DNA of 64,000 nt, taken from contig JACJYN010000009.1 of NCBI GenBank assembly GCA_020636095.1, forward strand, positions 186,001 through 250,000, in the 5' to 3' direction. Under the pieces are notes generated by a model. It was not told the DNA's origin. It searched no databases and saw nothing but the letters and a program-made list of their open reading frames with translations. This DNA is from Lewinellaceae bacterium. Its GTDB lineage: Bacteria; Bacteroidota; Bacteroidia; Chitinophagales; Saprospiraceae. Positions 43,831 through 52,056 of the stretch are shown here, piece after piece. Position 1 is the first letter of the stretch; each line of letters opens with the position of its first letter. Both the position numbers and the translations under genes were made by a program.

Positions 43831-44151
43831 GGGGTTTGGAAAAAAATAACCTACCCATCTGGCTTGTTCTTTTTCCGCTGGGCGTCGTTGCTCATCATTC
43901 ACGTAGCTGGGCTATGCTCACTCTTCGCGCCTAGTGCGCCGGGCATGAAGTAATCGGCCAATAATGGGAGGCTATTTTGGTGCTAGACGAGGCGCCCATG
44001 ACGAGCATAGCCGGAGCTACGTGAGGAATGGGCAACGACGTATAGCGCCAAAAGAGACCGCATAATGGGTCGAGAATTTCGTGCCCGGCGCACTAGCCCA
44101 GCGAAAAAATAACTGCGCCATTTTGAGTAGCCTATTTATTTCCAAACCCCT
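43830..44151. mobile_element. 322-bp MITE-like element with AAGTA duplication
   Basis: Thirteen-base inverted ends AGGGGTTTGGAAA (43830-43842) and their complement (44139-44151) are flanked by AAGTA (43825-43829 and 44152-44156). The interior holds nested inverted repeats: CTAGTGCGCCGGGCATGAA (about 43932) and its complement (about 44080), and ACGTAGCTGGGCTATGCTC facing GAGCATAGCCGGAGCTACGT, again with a TAGC/GCTA core. No coding frame. It was inserted at the stop codon of the preceding gene. Confidence 0.8.
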
Positions 44152-44163
44152 AAGTAAGTTCCC

Positions 44164-44958
44164 ATGAGAATTTCCGGAAAGTCTTTCCATTTCGACATAC
44201 GGGGACGGCATTTGGGGTACCTGCTGGGGGTAAAGCTGGTAGCGATCCTGCTGCGGTCTATCGACGCCTTTCGGTATCTGCCGCCCCGCCTCCGCCGGGT
44301 GGGCCAACACCTGTTACTTGGGGCCCGCAACCTCCGGCAGGCGTACGATGAAGGAATGGTCAGCCGCATCCTGGGAGGGCGTATCGTGTATTGGTGGTTG
44401 GAATTCATTTTGCTCTTGCTGGACTGCCTCGCCATTGGAGAATGGTACGAAACCCTTATCGATTTCGCCAAATTTAACAGCCGGCCCCTGTATGCCTGGG
44501 AGAAAAAACTCGCCCATTCCATCTTTGGCAGGTCCATCAACTACCAGCGCGTCCGTATCGATGAGTATTCGGTGGCTGGGCCGCGTCAGTTTAGCCTCTG
44601 TTATGTTAGTTTTTACTGTATCAACTCCTGGGGAAAAATGGACAACAGCCTGTTGATCCATGAACTGATGCACGTCTGGCAGTATCAAAAAATGGGAATC
44701 GTATATATACCAAGAGCCCTGAAAGCTCAGCGGAGCCCCGAAGGCTATGATTACGGTGGTGTTCAGGGCCTGGAAGCCGCCAGGCTGGCCGGGCGCTCCC
44801 TGCTGGGCTTCAACCTGGAACAGCAGGCCGATATCATTTCGGATTACTACCGCATCCGGGAGGGGTATCCACCGCGTTGGGGATATGCCGCAGTGACGGC
44901 GCTGCCTCTGTACGAGCATTTTGTAAAGCAGTTGAGGAAAGCAACAAACCAAATTTGA
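44164..44958 (+). CDS. Membrane-associated putative zinc metalloprotein (HExxH)
   Basis: A 264-aa protein with two hydrophobic stretches (LGYLLGVKLVAILL, about 18-31, and WWLEFILLLLDCLAIG, about 77-92) and a zinc-protease motif LLIHELMHVWQYQ, His166 to His170. A downstream glutamate (Glu219 in LEQQADIISDYY) is in the right region to be the third zinc ligand. The pattern resembles DUF4157-type metallopeptidases attached to secretion or toxin genes. Proteolytic activity is inferred, not shown. It was probably co-transcribed with the preceding permease before the element inserted. Confidence 0.7.
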   Translation: MRISGKSFHFDIRGRHLGYLLGVKLVAILLRSIDAFRYLPPRLRRVGQHLLLGARNLRQAYDEGMVSRILGGRIVYWWLEFILLLLDCLAIGEWYETLIDFAKFNSRPLYAWEKKLAHSIFGRSINYQRVRIDEYSVAGPRQFSLCYVSFYCINSWGKMDNSLLIHELMHVWQYQKMGIVYIPRALKAQRSPEGYDYGGVQGLEAARLAGRSLLGFNLEQQADIISDYYRIREGYPPRWGYAAVTALPLYEHFVKQLRKATNQI

Positions 44959-45072
44959 ACACACTCTAAAGCCGCTTCATCTGTAATCTTCCTCTAATTA
45001 CTCATTTGCGAAGCCAGCTTATTAATCGTATGTTTGTGCCGGATAATTTCACATTCTTTATTCTGTCAAACG

Positions 45073-46020
45073 ATGATCCGGTATTACGCAAAAGAGGAGG
45101 GTAAGCTCAAAGAGCTGGAAGAACCGGAGGTTGGCTGTTGGGTCAATATCTCTCCTCCTTTCAGCCATGAGGAGCTGGAGGAGGTGGCCATGCAGTTTGA
45201 CGTGCCGATTGATTTCCTTACCGACTCGCTCGACATTGACGAGCGCTCGCGTTACGAGCGGGAGGATGATGTGCGCCTGATCGTTGTCAACACGCCCATT
45301 CTGAATGAGGCAGAGGAAGAAAACGACGCCATTTACATCACGGTGCCCATCGGGCTGATCATCACCATCGAGCATGTGATTACCATTACTTCTTATGAAA
45401 ATCCGGTTCTGCAACTCTTCCTCGATGATAAGGTGAAAAATTTCAACATCGCCGATGAATCCGCATTTGTGCTCCAAATCCTGGAACAAAATGTATATCG
45501 TTTCCTTACCTGCCTGAAAAAGCTCAACCTCAAGCGCAACCTGATCGAACAGGAACTCTACGATTCCAGCCGTAACAAAGAACTGAAACAGCTGCTCAGT
45601 ATCGAAAAAAGTTTGGTCTACTTCGTCAATACGCTGAGCGCCAATGAATTGCTGAAAATGAAGATGAAACGGACCGACTTCCTGCATATCCGCGACGACG
45701 AGGATAAGTCCGACCTTTTCGAAGACATCATTATCGACAACAGCCAGGCTTTGGAAATGGCCAACGTTTATACTAACATCCTCAACGGCACCATGGATGC
45801 CTACGGCTCCATCATTTCCAACAACCTCAACATCACCATCCGCCGGCTCACCCTGATCACCATTATCCTGATGGTGCCTACCTTAGTCGCCAGTTTTTAT
45901 GGTATGAATGTGCCGCTCCCTCTGGAAGGTAAAGACTACGCTATTTATATTATCATGTCTTTGTCCGTAGGGCTGAGCTTGCTCGTCGCCTGGTATTTTC
46001 AGAGCAAGCGGTTGTTTTGA
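45073..46020 (+). CDS. corA: CorA-family magnesium/divalent cation transporter
   Basis: CorA forms a pentameric Mg2+ (or Co2+) channel. The 315-aa protein has the cytoplasmic funnel with RYEREDDVRLIVVNTP, the long stalk helix (residues about 150-240), and two C-terminal helices with the universal GMN motif in FYGMNVPLPLEGKDYA between them. The start at 45073 (MIRYYAKEEGKLKELE) is preferred to one at 45034, as MCRIISHSLFCQT is not family-like. The C-terminus SKRLF with basic residues near the ring is typical. It stands alone, 115 bp after the HExxH gene. Confidence 0.92.
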   Translation: MIRYYAKEEGKLKELEEPEVGCWVNISPPFSHEELEEVAMQFDVPIDFLTDSLDIDERSRYEREDDVRLIVVNTPILNEAEEENDAIYITVPIGLIITIEHVITITSYENPVLQLFLDDKVKNFNIADESAFVLQILEQNVYRFLTCLKKLNLKRNLIEQELYDSSRNKELKQLLSIEKSLVYFVNTLSANELLKMKMKRTDFLHIRDDEDKSDLFEDIIIDNSQALEMANVYTNILNGTMDAYGSIISNNLNITIRRLTLITIILMVPTLVASFYGMNVPLPLEGKDYAIYIIMSLSVGLSLLVAWYFQSKRLF

Positions 46021-46141
46021 TCCGGTAGCCGGGTTGCAGAGAGTAGTTCACAGCAATTTCTCCCCCTCCCCCAAGCGCTTATTCGTAAATGCGACAGCAC
46101 AACAAGTGTCACGTTTATGTATAATTTTGCTTTTAATGTAA

Positions 46142-47394
46142 AAAAGTTTTTTCCCTTTAAGAAGCTATTTGGAGGCTACCCCGTCTATGCAGCCTGGCAA
46201 TGCCTCCCAACAGGCTCTGAAACAAAGAATGGATTATTTACGTACTATTGGAGTAAGTAAAAAGACGAATATTGATGATGCCATTCTGAATATGGTCTTT
46301 ACCCTGGAAGCAACCGATTATGACAATGGGGTTAGTTATTTCGATGATTTGAATTTGTATGGAGCGCTGGGTTCTACCCCGGTCAGGATTTCTATTCTGG
46401 ATTCCGGGATTTCTGACGATGCCTTTAACGCAAATCCCGACTATTCCGGGCCGGTTTCCTATACCGGCTACGATTATGTAGACGATGACCCTATACCGAA
46501 TGATATGAACGGCCATGGTACCCGTATAGCAGGCCTCATTTACGACATTAGAATCTGTGGACGGTGATAAAAGGGAGGTTCTGTTCAGAGATTTGCCGGT
46601 GCCTTTAAACGGGATCTTTGATGTAGATGCGGCGAGCATCGGAGAGAATAAATTTAAAAAGTCCCTGGCCTTTTATTTAAAGGATGCTGAGGGCAATGTG
46701 TTGCAGGAAGTAGAATTCAGTGCTTCCTGTTCGGAGCCGCTGGGTGCAGGCAATCAGTTCGGGGCATTGTTATTGAAAGGTTTTTTTGCGGAAAATGGAG
46801 AAACTTGTGGGGACCCGCCCATAAGTGAAGTTTGCGATCCGGCCTCTTTTTGCACAGCGATCGGAAAACGCTAACCATTTGTTTTTGCAATGGTCGGGAG
46901 GGCAGGTAGTGGAAATACCGGTTGAAACTTCGGAGGACATTCTCGGTAATGTTTACGGTGATTTCAAGGTTGTGCAGCAATTGGATCAGGAAGGCAATGA
47001 CTGCCGGATTTCCTATTCGAGTTGCATTGAAATAAACCGTCAATGCGGAGGCTCCTTCGTTGTACTCCGTCCACAGGGAGGGGCCAATCTGGCTGGATCG
47101 ATGGCCCCGGATCGTTACACTGTACACACTTTCTCGGAAAAAGACGTAAATTTATATCCAAATCCGGCCCGCCAGGTTGTGTATCTTGGCCTTGAAGATT
47201 ATGCCGGCGAGACACTTGACGTAAAGCTTTATGATGCGGTCTCCCGTCAAATCAAGAGGATCAGCGTTGTCCACGCTGCCGACACACCACTGGAGATGAA
47301 CCTCGCGGAAATACCCAATGGTGTCTACCATATCAGCATTACCCCTGAGGACGTCCGGCCCATTTTGAGAAAACTGGTTGTCGCCCGTAATTAA
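46142..47394 (+). pseudogene. Decayed subtilisin-like (S8) protease with T9SS type A sorting domain
   Basis: Three fragments in three reading frames. Frame 1 (46142-46567) has STPVRISILDSGISDDAF with the catalytic Asp and YDYVDDDPIPNDMNGHGTRIAGL with the catalytic His; it lacks the propeptide and stops at YDIRICGR. Frame 2 (from about 46545 to 46874) continues LESVDGDKREVLFRDLPVPL. A single-base shift in a T-run near 46850 then moves the protein to frame 3 (EN ANHLFLQWSGGQVVE ... ), which ends at 47394 with a type A sorting domain (DVNLYPNPARQVVYL). The catalytic serine and most of the protease domain are missing. It was probably a surface or secreted subtilase. The region is more AT-rich than its surroundings. 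Confidence 0.75.
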
Positions 47395-47426
47395 CGGCCA
47401 GATTCGACTGCCGGCCACATGCAATT

Positions 47427-50006
47427 ATGGCCAATATTTTATCCGTAATCCTGACGTTGTTGCTGCTTGTCCTGAACCAGAATTTAACCGCTGCGGACGA
47501 TGCGTATTTCGAACAATTATTTGCTGCGATAAGTGAATATTTAGAAGAAGAGGAATACGAGAAGGCTTTGGAGGCGCTTCCGCGGTTCTCCCGTGAAAAA
47601 GAATTTAAAGCCCTTAGCTGCTATCAAAAAGGGAGGATACTACACAAAATCGGAGTTGCCTATTACCTCCTCGACCGGGAAGAAGACGCGATCCAATGTT
47701 TCCAGGATTCGGTGCTTGCCGTTTGGCGGAATTGCCCGGAAGTCCCTGCCGCCGAAAGAGCCAATACCATTTACAATATCGGAATCTGTTATCAGTACCT
47801 TGGAGATTTCCAAGAAGCAAAACGCCATCTCGATGATGCCTTGGTGATCTTCGAAAATGCTCCGGATTACCCCCCTTTTGACCTCGCCAGGAAATATCAG
47901 GGAATTGCCAATTTTTACAATGATAACTTCGACTTTTTTCGCGCCGGGCTCTATTATGAAAATGCCCTTACTACTTTCCGGAAAATAGAGGGTACCGAAT
48001 CAATGAGGTTCGATATTCTGAATAGTTTTCTCATTCTGAGCATCGATCGTAAGCAATATGAAGAGGCGGAGATGTACTTTGAGGAAGCAATGGCATTATA
48101 CAGGGAATCTCCTGAATCCATCGGCAATGACGATTTGTCTATCCTTTACCAAAATGCGGGTATTTGTTATTTCGAACGGGGCGAGTTGGCCAAGGCAATG
48201 GAAAACACCCGGTCTGGCCTGAAACTGATAGATCCGTCAACTGCACCGGCCTTATATTCCAATGCCATTGAAAAAATCGCTATGATCAATGGGAAACAGA
48301 AGCAATTTTCCCTGGCTATTGAGGGAATGAATCAAGTGATCCGGTTGAGAAAGGCGAATTTATCTAATGCAGAAAACTATCAGCAACTGGCTTACGCCTA
48401 CGAAAACCTTTTTGAAATTTACAAGAATAAGGGCGATCTGGGACAAGCTGAGGCCTTTCTGCAGAAGGCCTTTGAAACGCTATTGGTCCAGAAGGCTTTT
48501 GACGAAAATGGCGCCCCCATTGTCGAACGGTCAGTGGCGTTCAACGACCTTGGCTTTGTTCGGCTTCTATCCCTTAAGGCGCAATTTTTGCGAAGTAAAT
48601 TTGATGCTACCCAGAACCCGGTTATTCTTGAAAAAGCCCTTGGCCTCCACGCCAAGATAGATTCTGTTATTAGTAAACGCCTCCTTCTCTTCCAGTTCCA
48701 AAAATCTAAATTGAATTTTTTAGACTTAGTTCAAGGTTATTATGGCGAAGCGATAAGGGACGCATTGAAATTGTATGAACTTAGTGGAGATCGGAAGTAT
48801 CTGCGCTCGGCCTATTTTTTTTCATCCAAAACAAAAGCCATCATCCTTCGAAATGAGCTCAATGAGGCCAATGCGTTTCAAGCTATCGCTTCTCCAGCGG
48901 TAATAGAAAAGGAAAAAGCCCTGGTTCAGCAGATGTTCGCCATCCAGGAACAACTTTCCAACAACGAAACAGAAAAAGGCGCCACTCTGAGAAAATACGT
49001 TGAAACCCAAAGAGAAATGGATAGGTTCCTCCTCAATATTGAACGGGAAGAACCTGGGTATTTTCAGAATAAGTATGCCTTCATTTCACCTCCGAAACTC
49101 GATAAAATCCAGGAATTATTGCCTGAAAATCTGGCCATCATCGAGTATTTCTACCGGACAGATACGATCTATAGTTTTTGGATAACACGCGGCCAGCTGT
49201 TTCAGATTCCTATCGGCAATGATAAAGAATTGGAAGAGGCCATTAGGCATTATGTAGATCAATGTCATGATCCTACTATTCCTCTTTCAAGTAAAACGGG
49301 CCATTTTTTATATGAAAAATTGATAGCCGAAGGCCTCAATAAAAAGGAAATACGGGGCATCACCCGCTTATGCATCATTCCGGACGACCTATTGCATACG
49401 ATCCCTTTTGAAACGCTGAACAGTGCTAATGGAGGAAAAAATCAATATCTCATTGAAGATTATAGTGTTGCTTATTCCTATTCTACAGGTTTGCTTTTTA
49501 GAGGGAAAAAAGAATCTTATGACATTCCCTATCTGGGGGTTAGTACTCAATATACCACTGATCTCTCCCAAAAATTAAGAAAAAGGAGATTGTTATTCGG
49601 GCAAGAAAATCTTTCTCAGTTGGTTTTGGGTAGGGAAGAAATCGACCGGGGTACAGCTATTTTTGCAGGTAAGAACCTCCTTGGCCAACAGGCCACGCTT
49701 GAAAATTTTTACACCTATGCTTCCACTGCCCGGATCATCCATTTGTCCTTGCATGGCCTTTTCCTGTCACGTTTTCTTTCTGTCCATCTTATACAAGCAA
49801 AGGTATATTTTGGAGGTAGCCGCTTTCGCTTTAAAAGCATCCTCTCCAAATATATTCTGAAGTGCGAAAGCGCTTCTTCCATTACCTGTAACAAACACAA
49901 CAAACACTACCGTGAACAAGACACAACTTACACACAAAATTCTATTGGGCGCTTTTTGCGTTTGTTCTTACCTTCTTTCTTATGGACAGGCGGCTTGCCC
50001 GGGTGA
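47427..50006 (+). CDS. Exported TPR-CHAT domain protein, C-terminus truncated
   Basis: An 859-aa frame beginning with a signal peptide (ILSVILTLLLLVLNQNLTAA). TPR-like helical repeats (about 30-470) contain pairs such as YQKGRILHKIGVAYYLLDRE and NTIYNIGICYQYLGDFQEAKRHL. A CHAT (caspase-like) domain follows from about 560 (LDKIQELLPENLAIIEYF) to 780, with the catalytic His in ARIIHLSLHGLF (His776). After LHGLF the sequence no longer resembles CHAT and the Cys-containing LSACxTG region is absent, so the enzyme cannot be active. Inverted A/T-rich sequence near 49810-49860 marks the break. It lies 33 bp after the subtilase remnant, so the two probably formed one operon. Confidence 0.8.
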   Translation: MANILSVILTLLLLVLNQNLTAADDAYFEQLFAAISEYLEEEEYEKALEALPRFSREKEFKALSCYQKGRILHKIGVAYYLLDREEDAIQCFQDSVLAVWRNCPEVPAAERANTIYNIGICYQYLGDFQEAKRHLDDALVIFENAPDYPPFDLARKYQGIANFYNDNFDFFRAGLYYENALTTFRKIEGTESMRFDILNSFLILSIDRKQYEEAEMYFEEAMALYRESPESIGNDDLSILYQNAGICYFERGELAKAMENTRSGLKLIDPSTAPALYSNAIEKIAMINGKQKQFSLAIEGMNQVIRLRKANLSNAENYQQLAYAYENLFEIYKNKGDLGQAEAFLQKAFETLLVQKAFDENGAPIVERSVAFNDLGFVRLLSLKAQFLRSKFDATQNPVILEKALGLHAKIDSVISKRLLLFQFQKSKLNFLDLVQGYYGEAIRDALKLYELSGDRKYLRSAYFFSSKTKAIILRNELNEANAFQAIASPAVIEKEKALVQQMFAIQEQLSNNETEKGATLRKYVETQREMDRFLLNIEREEPGYFQNKYAFISPPKLDKIQELLPENLAIIEYFYRTDTIYSFWITRGQLFQIPIGNDKELEEAIRHYVDQCHDPTIPLSSKTGHFLYEKLIAEGLNKKEIRGITRLCIIPDDLLHTIPFETLNSANGGKNQYLIEDYSVAYSYSTGLLFRGKKESYDIPYLGVSTQYTTDLSQKLRKRRLLFGQENLSQLVLGREEIDRGTAIFAGKNLLGQQATLENFYTYASTARIIHLSLHGLFLSRFLSVHLIQAKVYFGGSRFRFKSILSKYILKCESASSITCNKHNKHYREQDTTYTQNSIGRFLRLFLPSFLWTGGLPG

Positions 50007-50070
50007 TATCAATCAGGGTGAAAAAGAATCCCCTATCATTGTTACGGAAGATGTTGTACTGCGTTCATAA
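49912..50070 (+). pseudogene. Signal-peptide remnant of a secreted protein
   Basis: A GTG-initiated 52-codon frame encodes a signal peptide (HKILLGAFCVCSYLLSYGQA) followed by ACPGDINQGEKESPIIVTED, then stop TAA at 50068. The sequence resembles the beginning of a T9SS cargo protein whose remainder was lost. It overlaps the 3' end of the TPR-CHAT frame in another reading frame and, like it, belongs to the decayed zone. Confidence 0.45.
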
Positions 50071-50263
50071 ACGCTATTCACCGGCTTTACGAAAGGGCGA
50101 TATTTTCTGGATTGAGGATTCCTGGATGCATGTATGTCCATGTAAGTAACTTGAAATATCGTCCTTCCCAAAGCACCCCTCCTCGATACATTACTCTCCG
50201 ATACCCTACTCCTCAATATGCCTTCCCCTGCTTCCTGTAACCACCAAGGTTATACTTCCCGGG

Positions 50264-50365
50264 TTTTCCACAATTGAGTTTTCCACATTGTGGAAAAAAC
50301 AACTAACATCAGGATGGTTTTGTAAATCAGTGATTTATCCTAGTTATCAACAGGTTGTTGATAAC
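50264..50365. promoter_or_regulatory. Cluster of DnaA-box-like palindromes upstream of nrdB
   Basis: TTTTCCACA occurs at 50264-50272 and 50279-50287, and its complement at 50289-50297 (the latter two form a 19-bp palindrome). TTATCAACA occurs at 50344-50352 and its complement at 50356-50364, inside GTTATCAAC-N5-GTTGATAAC. All five differ by one or two bases from TTATCCACA. DnaA controls nrdAB in E. coli, so regulation of the downstream nrdB-nrdA genes is a reasonable inference. Two palindromic elements now lie between the cluster and nrdB. Confidence 0.5.
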
Positions 50366-50455
50366 TTTAGCTGCAATGAACAGCCGATCTTTTTAATTTA
50401 GAGCGGACAAACAAAACATACTGGGGAAGACAGCCATACCTGTCTGCGTAAGCTC

Positions 50456-50645
50456 AGTACTCTGTAAATTAAGTAAATTCTCGTTTATGAACGATGTGTT
50501 TTCGTTCTAACCGAGGAGCGCCCGCCCGCCTGCTGCGCAAGCCGGCAGGGAGCCTGATAGCCTTAGCTATCAAGGCAAGGACGAGACGACGGGTAGGGCG
50601 AAAAGGCACGTTCAGAAGCAGAAGGTATTTATTTTACAGAGTACT
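50456..50645. mobile_element. 190-bp palindromic element in the nrdB upstream region
   Basis: Thirteen-base inverted ends AGTACTCTGTAAA (50456-50468) and TTTACAGAGTACT (50633-50645). Near-duplicate flanks TAAGCTC (50449-50455) and TAGGCTC (50646-50652) match at six of seven positions. The core contains TGATAGC-CTTA-GCTATCA. No coding frame is supported. Confidence 0.65.
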
Positions 50646-50711
50646 TAGGCTCTTACCGAAGTTCAGCGGCAGAAAATTCCCGAAAGTATTTCAATCAACA
50701 GCAGGTTTTCA

Positions 50712-50882
50712 CTAGTGGTTTGTCAACGTATGAATGTCGGGTAAGGTATCTGCAAATTTTCCGCCTGATCGAGGCGGAGGTTCGGGATCGTAGCCGTAGC
50801 TACGAAGCCCGGTTCTCCAACGATGAGCAGGCGGAAAAGGTGCCATAGATTACCCGACAATTTATGCTTGACAAACCACTAG
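50712..50882. mobile_element. 171-bp palindromic element in the nrdB upstream region
   Basis: Fifteen-base inverted ends CTAGTGGTTTGTCAA (50712-50726) and their complement (50868-50882), followed inward by a second matching block around TGTCGGGTAA and TTACCCGACA. The core folds as TCGTAGC-CGTA-GCTACGA. No target duplication is seen beyond the symmetric CTAG ends. Confidence 0.65.
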
Positions 50883-50987
50883 CGTCCTGGGAAGAGACAA
50901 TTGTCCTTATCCGGGGTGGCCATGTTGTTTCAGAAAAGCGACGTTTTCTTCATACAATTTCAACCTAAATAATAAAAGTAGATTAAA

Positions 50988-51965
50988 ATGACTCAGCAAG
51001 TAGAGCCAATACTTCAGGACAACCCCAACCGCTTTGTTCTTTTCCCGATCAAACACGACGATATTTGGGCTTTTTACAAAAAATCAGAAGCCAGCTTCTG
51101 GACCGCCGAGGAAATCGACCTCTCATCGGACCTGGTAGACTGGAGCGATAAGCTGAACGACGATGAGCGCCACTTCATCAAGCACGTCCTGGCCTTTTTT
51201 GCCGCCAGTGACGGAATCGTCAACGAAAACCTGGCGGAAAACTTCGTCAGTGAGGTGCAGTATACGGAGGCCAAATTTTTCTATGGTTTCCAGATCATGA
51301 TGGAGAACATCCATTCCGAAACCTACAGCTTGCTGATCGACACCTATATCAAAGACCTCAAGGAAAAAGACTACCTCTTCAACGCGATTGAAAACCTGGA
51401 TTGTGTAAAGAAAAAGGCAGACTGGGCCCTGCGCTGGATAGACAACGGCAGCTTCCAGGAACGCCTCATCGCTTTTGCCGCCGTGGAAGGCATCTTTTTC
51501 TCCGGTTCTTTCTGCTCTATTTTCTGGTTGAAAAAGCGCGGCCTGATGCCCGGCTTGTCTTTCTCCAACGAACTGATTTCCCGGGATGAAGGTATGCACT
51601 GCGATTTCGCCTGCCTGCTTTACAATAACCACGTAAAGAATAAACTTTCGGAAAAAACCATTCGCGATATGATCATCGATGCGGTGAACATCGAGAAGGA
51701 ATTCGTCTCGGATGCGCTGCCCGTCAATCTTATCGGCATGAACGCAGAGCTGATGTGCCAGTACATCGAATTCGTCGCCGACCGCCTGTTGGCCGCCCTG
51801 AACCAGCCTAAAATTTACAACGTGGACAACCCCTTCCCCTGGATGGATATGATCTCCCTGCAGGGCAAGACCAACTTCTTCGAAAAGCGCGTGGGCGACT
51901 ACCAGAAGTCCGGCGTTATGTCCAGCCGCGACAAGCAGGTCTTTAGCCTGGATGAAGATTTTTAA
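50988..51965 (+). CDS. nrdB: Class Ia ribonucleoside-diphosphate reductase, beta subunit
   Basis: NrdB holds the diiron-tyrosyl radical that starts ribonucleotide reduction by NrdA. The 325-aa protein carries the iron-ligand blocks: DWSDKLNDDERHFIKHVLAFFAASDGIVNENL, EAKFFYGFQIMMENIHSETYSLLIDTYI with the radical tyrosine following HSET, and the third at LIAFAAVEGIFFSGSFCSIF and ISRDEGMHCDFACLLY. The C-terminus is the short flexible tail that binds NrdA (FSLDEDF). It lies 91 bp upstream of nrdA. The upstream region holds possible DnaA sites and two palindromic elements. Confidence 0.95.
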   Translation: MTQQVEPILQDNPNRFVLFPIKHDDIWAFYKKSEASFWTAEEIDLSSDLVDWSDKLNDDERHFIKHVLAFFAASDGIVNENLAENFVSEVQYTEAKFFYGFQIMMENIHSETYSLLIDTYIKDLKEKDYLFNAIENLDCVKKKADWALRWIDNGSFQERLIAFAAVEGIFFSGSFCSIFWLKKRGLMPGLSFSNELISRDEGMHCDFACLLYNNHVKNKLSEKTIRDMIIDAVNIEKEFVSDALPVNLIGMNAELMCQYIEFVADRLLAALNQPKIYNVDNPFPWMDMISLQGKTNFFEKRVGDYQKSGVMSSRDKQVFSLDEDF

Positions 51966-51973
51966 CCTTTCCC

Positions 51974-52024
51974 AGATTTTCCAGATCTCCAAGATCTGGA
52001 AAATCTCCAAGATCTGGAAAATCT
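51974..52024. repeat. Hairpin plus direct repeat between nrdB and nrdA
   Basis: AGATTTTCCAGATCT (51974-51988) and AGATCTGGAAAATCT (51992-52006) form a perfect 15-bp stem with a three-base loop, and CCAAGATCTGGAAAATCT occurs twice in tandem (51989-52006 and 52007-52024), so an alternative pairing is possible. No T-run follows. It might attenuate or stabilise the message between the two genes. Confidence 0.75.
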
Positions 52025-52056
52025 TAAACCGATAACCTTATAATAACCATTAAACC

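Noticed and set aside
50264..50365. Chromosomal origin of replication
   Set aside because: The boxes are imperfect, and no dnaA, dnaN or AT-rich unwinding region is nearby. DnaA-type control of the nrd genes is a simpler reading, though not proven.
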